DNA of 64,000 bases, taken from positions 1 to 64,000 of the forward strand of contig CAKTOF010000004.1 of the NCBI GenBank assembly GCA_934589675.1. Direction: 5' to 3'. Positions 59,401-64,000 of this stretch are shown in pieces. The translations under genes and the position numbers were made by a program. How positions within the stretch are numbered: position 1 is the first letter of the stretch; each line of letters opens with the position of its first letter. The notes under the pieces are model-generated. The model made no database searches. It worked only from the letters and a program-made list of their open reading frames with translations, and was not told the origin of the DNA. This DNA comes from an uncultured Oscillospiraceae bacterium. Lineage in GTDB: Bacteria; Bacillota; Clostridia; Oscillospirales; Oscillospiraceae.

Positions 59401-62400
59401 GCGGGCAACAAAAACAGGCTCCTTCCCGCCGTCACGGACGCCGCCGGCGTCCCGGACGATGTGCTGCAGACGGGGAACCCGCATATTCTGACCATTGAAC
59501 CGGCCGGCAACGGGACTGCGGCCGTCAACATCTCCAACGACATGAGCCTGCGCGGCGGCGCGTATGTCGGCGGCCTCGTCGGCTACTGCGACCGCGCCAG
59601 CCGCCTCGTCCTGAAAAACTGCCGCAATGCCGGCTCGTTCGCGCTGCCCGCGGCGGAGCTGCTCACGGGCACGCCGTTTGAAACGGGCGCGGACATCGCT
59701 GCGATGCTCCGGAAGCACGGCTATACGGACGCTGCCGCCGCGCTTTTGCAGGAGCTTGGCGGCGCAGAGCTCCGCGCGCGCATCATCGGCGGCGTCATCG
59801 GCGTCAACGGCACAAATCAGGTCGTCGACGGCTGCGTCAGCACCGGCGCGATGAACAATCTCACGGCGCTCGGCGGCATCGTCGGCCTGAACGAGGGGCT
59901 GATCGTCAACTGCACACTCTCCGGCAACCTCGGCAGCGCGACGCAGGACTACGTCGGCGGCATCGCCGGCCTGAATGTCGGCCTGCCGGGCACGACGCTG
60001 ACCATGGACGGCTATACCTACGCGCCCGGCACGATCGAAAACTGCTCCACGGATGCCGGACGCACCGTCACGGGTCAGCGTGCCGTCGGCGGCATCGTCG
60101 GCTGCAATCTGCTCGGCGGCGTCGTCGAAAGCAGCGACAGCCGCGCCAACGTCTCCGGCCTCTCGGCCGTCGGCGGCATCGCCGGCGAGAATGAGGGCAC
60201 CGTGATCGTTACGAGCGCGTCCGGTGCGGTCTCACGCCGCGTCACCGGCCTGACGGGCGGCAGCGGCGTCGGCGGCATCATCGGCCTCAACGCAAAAACC
60301 GGCACGCTGACAGCAAGGAAAACCGGAACGGCTTCTGACGTCTTTGCGACGGATCGCGGGCTTACCGTCACCGGCCATGAGAAGGTCGGCGGCGTCATCG
60401 GCATCAACGCCGGCGCGATCAGCGTGCCGTCCGGAGGCTACCTTGCCAACAACGCGCTGCGCGTGCAGGCGTCCGCCGGCGAAGCCGGCGGCGTCATCGG
60501 CGCGCAGGAGGGGACGGGCGTCACGCTCTCCCGCCTGAAAAATACCGGCGCGCTCGTCACGGCAAGCTCCGGCGCCGCCGGCGGCATCATCGGCGTGAAC
60601 GCGGCGGGCAATACGCTCAAGGACTGCCTCGGGCAGGGCAGCGTCACGAGCAGCTCCGGCCTGTCCGGCGGAATCTGCGCCGAGAATTTCGGCACGATCG
60701 ACACCTGCTTCGTCCGCGCGGGCGGCGCGGAGATCGACATCACGAGCCGCGGCGTGGCGGCGGCCGGCGCGATCTGCGCCGTCAACCGCACGGGAGCCGT
60801 CGTCTCCGGCAGCGCGCCCGGCGCCGGTGTGCGCGTTACAAGCGACAACGCGCGCATCTTCGGCGCGCTCGTCGGCGACAACTACGGCACGGTCCGCGCC
60901 GCAGTCATCACGCAGCAGCCGACGTACAAGGCAAACTCCGGCGCGCTCACCGTCGGCGGCGCCGTCGGCCGCAACAGCAGCGGCGGCGTGGTCGACGCCA
61001 TCACGGTCAGCGCAAAGTTTGAAAACTTCACCGGCTACCGCCTGCTCGGCGGCGTCGTCGGCGAAAACAGCACGGGCGCGACGACGCCGGTCGTCCAAAG
61101 CTGCACATTCTCCGGCACGATCACGCGCGAGACCTCCAGCGCCGCGGGCGACTGTTACGGCGGCATCGCGGGGCTCAACTCCGGCACGCTCTCCGGCTGC
61201 ACCGTCTCGGGTCTCACGATGACCATCACCGGCGCCTACACCGCCACGCCGACGAGCACGGCGGCACAGAAGGAGGCGCTCTCGGCGCACATCGGCGGCG
61301 TCGCGGGAAAGAACAACGAGACCGGCACCATCGAAGGCTGCACGCTCGTTCCGGGCTCAAAAACCGGCTATATCACGGTCAGCTACGGCATGGTCGGCGG
61401 CATCGCGGGCTACAACAAGGGCACGATCTCCGGCTGCGGCGGGCAGAGCACCCATGTCGCCGCCGGTGTGACGAAGGTTAGCCAGCTGCTGGCCAATACG
61501 GCGGCCTTCACGGCGGACGCATATTATGTCAGCACGAATTACTCCGCCTCGATCGAGGATCTGTCCTACCGAAGCGGCACGCGCGTGGACGCCGGCCGCA
61601 CGGCGCGCATCATGGTCACCGGCAACGGCAACCTCGGCGGCATCACGGGCTACAACGCGCCGACCGGCGCGCTCGACCGCTGCGTGAGCGGCCGGTGGCT
61701 GCTCGTCAACAAGTCCGAGAGCATCGGCGTCGGCACGGGCGGCATCATCGGCATGAACGAGTCGGAAAAGGACCTTGAGTTCCTCGTCAACCGCGCCTTT
61801 GTCGGCCGCCAGCTCGCCTCGAAGCAGACAAACCGCTTCGCCGGCGGCATCATCGGCAATCAGGTTAACTCCACGACGAGCGACTGGACGATCCGCGGCT
61901 GCGTGAACTACGGCACGGTCTACTGCCTCAACACGCACTACTCCGGCGGTATCCTCGGCCAGTGGACCGGCAACGGCGGCACGATCGAGGGCTGCTACAA
62001 CTACGGCAACCTCCAGACGACGTATGAAGCCGGCTGGGTCGGCGCGTCCGGCGGCATCGTCGCGCAGCTCTATCACGCGACGAGCGGCCAGAGCTTCAAT
62101 ATTTTAAGCTGCCAGAACCACGGCAACATCTACCTCGCAAACGGATCAAGCGGAAGCGGCGCAAATGACTCGGCTGGAATTCTCGGCAATATCACAAACT
62201 ACCTTGCGACAAACGGCGGCCAGAGCTATACGGTCAATGTGGTCGACTGCGTCAATGGCGCGGGGGTTCAGATCTACTCCAGATCCATCGCGTCTGGCGT
62301 TGTGGGCTTCCTTTCTTCCGACAGCCCGAGCGCGGCCAACCTGAAAAACTCGACCCGGAACATCGTCCTGAACATCGACCGCTGCCGCAACTACACTGCA

Positions 62401-64000
62401 AGCCTCTACAAGGGGCAGGCAGACTATGCGGCCGGCATTTTCGGCGACCGCTACGGCGACGCCACGGCGAGGACGTTTTTGCAGAATAATTTCAGCGTGA
62501 AGCTGTCAATCGCGAACCACGAATTTGCGTCCCTGTCCACATGGAACTCCACAGCGCTGTCGCTTGACCATGTCGGCAACAATTATTACTTCAACCGGTC
62601 GTGGAGCATCGGAACGGTTGCCGACGGAGATCGCGCCATCAGCGGAGATTTAAGTCAGGGCAATTCCAACAATACATGGACCGAGCGCATCTGGGCCGGT
62701 GCGCGAGAAGTGGCTTATATGTATATGAATGGCCGCTATTACGCGGCGCAGCTCGGCCCGGAGGGAGAGTATAACCGCCGCGAGGAAGCTCAGGTGCAGA
62801 TGTACTACGGCGCCTCGGTGTCGAACGCGTATCTGGATCAGTTCGGTATGCTCCATGCAAGCTATGCGGGAAGTCCGGTGATCGCAGGACGCCGGCTGTT
62901 CCTGATGCCGACGTATTGCGACGCATTGATCCGGGCAAACGGCAGCGTGATCGGAAGCAACAGCGAGATCATGAAATCGGGCAGCGACTTTGACACCTAC
63001 GTCCGCGAGGCCTACCGCGACCTTGAGCGCACGGCGGACACGGCGGGGAAGCAGCTTGCCGAGCCGGTCAGCGTCAGCGCTGTTCAGGGAACAGACGGCA
63101 AGGTCAGCGTGTCCATCAAGGACAACAGCCGCCCGCTCTATTACGAGGGCGAGCTGCTGGCCGACGGCGTGCCCGTCATGACCGGCCTGCGCTTTATCCC
63201 GACGCAGAAGAATCAGGGCAAATGGGACGCGCAGGCGCAGCAGTACACCGAAGGCACCGTGACCGGCTCGTTCCAGATCCCGGACGACCTGCGCGGGCAG
63301 CTCGGCGGCAAGGCGCTCACGCTCCGCGTGCGCGCGGTCAGCATGTACGAAGACCGCACCCCGTCGAGCTGGAAGGAGGGCGAGCTTGTCGACACGTCGT
63401 TCCTCCCGGTGCCGGATGTCCGCATCCAGTTGATCGGCAGCGGGTCTGGGTCGAATTATGTATACCGCGTCTCGCTGAACAATCACGACAGCTATGCGCC
63501 CTTCAGCAACTGGAGCGCGTCCATCGGCTTCGGCGGCGCGACGTATTCCAAAAAACTCAACGAAAACACGTCCTACGTCGACATCGGCGGAAACGGAGTG
63601 CAGGAGCTCACCGTGACCGTGACCGCGTCCGCCGGAGCAGACGGCGTCGCTCCGACGCCGGCGTCGAAGACGGTCGCAACGTTCACGCCTTCAAGCTACT
63701 ATCCCGACGCGGGCATCGGCAGCCTCACCGCGGCCGTCTCCGGCGACACGCTGGCCGACCTCGCCATCACCGCGACGCTGACGGCGAACACCTCGTCGAT
63801 CACCACCCCGCCGGTCTACCGCGTCGAGCTCATCGGCCGCGTCAACGGAACATGGGTCGTCTTTGCATACGACGACGCGCTGCTCTCTGCCAACTCGGCC
63901 GTGTCCGTCCGGTTCGCAGAGCTGCCCGATGCGATTTTTGACGCGTCGGTCACGGAATTGTCCGTGCGCGCGTGGTACGCAGCGTCCGGCCTCGGGCCGG
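56449..64000 (+). CDS. Giant type IV pilin-like surface protein with GLUG repeats (3' end outside window)
   Basis: At least 2,517 residues run without a stop to the window end. The N-terminus is a type IV prepilin signal: MESKLNKTKG cut before F11, then FTMIELAIVLVILGILVAIA with Glu at +5. A beta-rich head (about 50-480) follows, then about 35 GLUG-like units (VGGIAGYN, VGGLIGLN, IGGVIGVN and similar) from about 480 to 1,900, and a further domain to the end. The start is TTG at 56449 with AAGGAGGG six bases upstream. Prepilin peptidase would process it. GLUG repeats build surface adhesins. A normal pilin is 120-200 residues, so this is a very large minor pilin or pseudopilin-anchored adhesin. 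A c-di-GMP riboswitch controls it. Confidence 0.9.
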   Translation, partial: MESKLNKTKGFTMIELAIVLVILGILVAIAVPSLTRYVHLSQFQKNESYAKTMYLSAESALTDYRAGGKWEDFAHLVREAGTLNRSFDSDDRLAGRIYALRLDKDEYGAGENLSGDGALVAELLAADTYDKSILNGAICLEVDVVAGQVYSVFYGTACDGLCYGDDHPDSGTWLDMNARDYDSRRAVRLGYYSVEDVSNVVELELTKLKITSISLINGEQLTLGWTSNSRHNDRDVRFALCFYRASDDQLLLKTELKRGAGDQITVTVENQGASGEYAFPLRYDSGRFTLTLDAMMTAKLMDALAANPAAAPGSSTSITRFGGAFSAPMDIYATVQAFPTYENTGSDMSEYTHSTVTKSNTANTLFADGSAGGDCRITLVRHLSNIRFLSGSETFTVTSRSMDYLSDSVLLYETDAHGLFVRRSPHDAAFPTIPEIAAGQTLRGDDASNAIVNLRLAADSLPQGAQYLGLIARNRGTIASLRMTSPSVSYSGALAGAGAVCGYSDGKLENVSVDGAASVAVTLTDHALAEGIGGVAGVLDLKAGMTAASLSMSGSVAGTLPLGALAAAGIGGVAGSVRSDESDAALVSAHNSASVTGNACVGGIAGFVLGVQEDTEHSDLSDCTNDGLVLAEFDDYEAGKITGSYIGGVAGYAKFAVIASCRSRSGQASGFVYSYGQKDRLLRGRYVGGIAGYGETSRIRDCTTLSGGYVLGDEYVGGIVGGMNDAVQKAIETSALSVTTNGGYVLGNSYVGGIVGKNSGSSAISACVNTGVAAGYGRFIGGICGANIALGTNVPSVVNCASFISDTDGSVYRLAVSWKTGGDFVGGLVGYNSGRIEFRDDAANPVTTRSVSGIVVGGNYVGGLIGLNDIGGTVDVAYTLLGGRVTASGDCAGGLIGLNASEQLLTQTLRLQPAGVRGRYYVGGVIGANVVALSEDLTVSGLTVSNRLGQISATAFCGGLIGYHRTYAAGQLGFGSMLEYLLADAGNKNRLLPAVTDAAGVPDDVLQTGNPHILTIEPAGNGTAAVNISNDMSLRGGAYVGGLVGYCDRASRLVLKNCRNAGSFALPAAELLTGTPFETGADIAAMLRKHGYTDAAAALLQELGGAELRARIIGGVIGVNGTNQVVDGCVSTGAMNNLTALGGIVGLNEGLIVNCTLSGNLGSATQDYVGGIAGLNVGLPGTTLTMDGYTYAPGTIENCSTDAGRTVTGQRAVGGIVGCNLLGGVVESSDSRANVSGLSAVGGIAGENEGTVIVTSASGAVSRRVTGLTGGSGVGGIIGLNAKTGTLTARKTGTASDVFATDRGLTVTGHEKVGGVIGINAGAISVPSGGYLANNALRVQASAGEAGGVIGAQEGTGVTLSRLKNTGALVTASSGAAGGIIGVNAAGNTLKDCLGQGSVTSSSGLSGGICAENFGTIDTCFVRAGGAEIDITSRGVAAAGAICAVNRTGAVVSGSAPGAGVRVTSDNARIFGALVGDNYGTVRAAVITQQPTYKANSGALTVGGAVGRNSSGGVVDAITVSAKFENFTGYRLLGGVVGENSTGATTPVVQSCTFSGTITRETSSAAGDCYGGIAGLNSGTLSGCTVSGLTMTITGAYTATPTSTAAQKEALSAHIGGVAGKNNETGTIEGCTLVPGSKTGYITVSYGMVGGIAGYNKGTISGCGGQSTHVAAGVTKVSQLLANTAAFTADAYYVSTNYSASIEDLSYRSGTRVDAGRTARIMVTGNGNLGGITGYNAPTGALDRCVSGRWLLVNKSESIGVGTGGIIGMNESEKDLEFLVNRAFVGRQLASKQTNRFAGGIIGNQVNSTTSDWTIRGCVNYGTVYCLNTHYSGGILGQWTGNGGTIEGCYNYGNLQTTYEAGWVGASGGIVAQLYHATSGQSFNILSCQNHGNIYLANGSSGSGANDSAGILGNITNYLATNGGQSYTVNVVDCVNGAGVQIYSRSIASGVVGFLSSDSPSAANLKNSTRNIVLNIDRCRNYTASLYKGQADYAAGIFGDRYGDATARTFLQNNFSVKLSIANHEFASLSTWNSTALSLDHVGNNYYFNRSWSIGTVADGDRAISGDLSQGNSNNTWTERIWAGAREVAYMYMNGRYYAAQLGPEGEYNRREEAQVQMYYGASVSNAYLDQFGMLHASYAGSPVIAGRRLFLMPTYCDALIRANGSVIGSNSEIMKSGSDFDTYVREAYRDLERTADTAGKQLAEPVSVSAVQGTDGKVSVSIKDNSRPLYYEGELLADGVPVMTGLRFIPTQKNQGKWDAQAQQYTEGTVTGSFQIPDDLRGQLGGKALTLRVRAVSMYEDRTPSSWKEGELVDTSFLPVPDVRIQLIGSGSGSNYVYRVSLNNHDSYAPFSNWSASIGFGGATYSKKLNENTSYVDIGGNGVQELTVTVTASAGADGVAPTPASKTVATFTPSSYYPDAGIGSLTAAVSGDTLADLAITATLTANTSSITTPPVYRVELIGRVNGTWVVFAYDDALLSANSAVSVRFAELPDAIFDASVTELSVRAWYAASGLGP

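Noticed and set aside
56569..59718. 1,049-codon minus-strand frame opposite the giant pilin gene
   Set aside because: It arises from the repeated GGC-GGC codons of the plus-strand gene; the plus frame has prepilin and GLUG features.

Overview
The window is high-GC DNA (about 60% or more by eye) with dense, strongly Shine-Dalgarno-led genes. It carries a CIRCE operator on clpB, a yybP-ykoY-type riboswitch, a class-I c-di-GMP riboswitch, many lipoproteins and many anaerobic flavoenzymes. Together these suggest a Gram-positive anaerobic Clostridia-type gut bacterium, probably near Oscillospiraceae (inference; no rRNA or marker phylogeny is available here). No phage, transposase gene, CRISPR array or rRNA was seen.

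Layout. 1-740: 3' half of a metal-dependent amidohydrolase. 776-4033: LysR regulator divergent from an old-yellow-enzyme (OYE) flavin/iron-sulfur oxidoreductase. 4188-5877: DegV-like lipid-binding protein and an SGNH hydrolase. 5878-8968: CIRCE-controlled clpB. 8969-9861: non-coding dispersed repeats. 9862-14701: membrane-linked XRE regulator, flotillin, beta-helix protein, Sfp-type phosphopantetheinyl transferase. 14849-19117: ECF sigma/anti-sigma pair, then a riboswitch-controlled P-type ATPase. 19216-21665: HxlR regulator, a decarboxylase-type amidohydrolase and its divergent LysR regulator. 21863-35082: an OYE remnant, a peptide-type ABC transporter, an exported protein and four FAD-dependent oxidoreductases, one fused to a ferredoxin. 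35193-38252: 7TM sensor (frameshifted), a cytoplasmic kinase and a NarL-type regulator. 38426-44916: a locus resembling Bacillus ydjGHI (SPFH, zinc-ribbon and TPM-domain proteins) with two lipoproteins. 45059-46588: tRNA-Leu and a thiolase. 46739-49792: second OYE with divergent LysR. 50020-64000: a solute-sensing phosphorelay ending in a combined GGDEF/HD-GYP response regulator, followed by a c-di-GMP riboswitch and a giant pilin-like gene that runs off the window.

The most striking unit is 50020-64000. A binding lipoprotein, a hybrid kinase, a free Hpt protein and a REC-HD-GYP-GGDEF protein could turn an extracellular ligand into a c-di-GMP change. The next transcript opens with a c-di-GMP-I aptamer and a terminator, then a type IV prepilin signal fused to more than 2,500 residues rich in GLUG-like repeats. 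This looks like a local signal-to-adhesin circuit. The sensor-to-riboswitch link is inferred from adjacency and domain content.

A second theme is flavin and iron-sulfur redox chemistry. There are two full-length OYE/FAD enzymes, an OYE fragment and four fumarate-reductase-type flavoproteins, several beside LysR genes or a peptide importer. A third theme is envelope stress: flotillin, the ydjGHI-like proteins, the ECF pair and ClpB.
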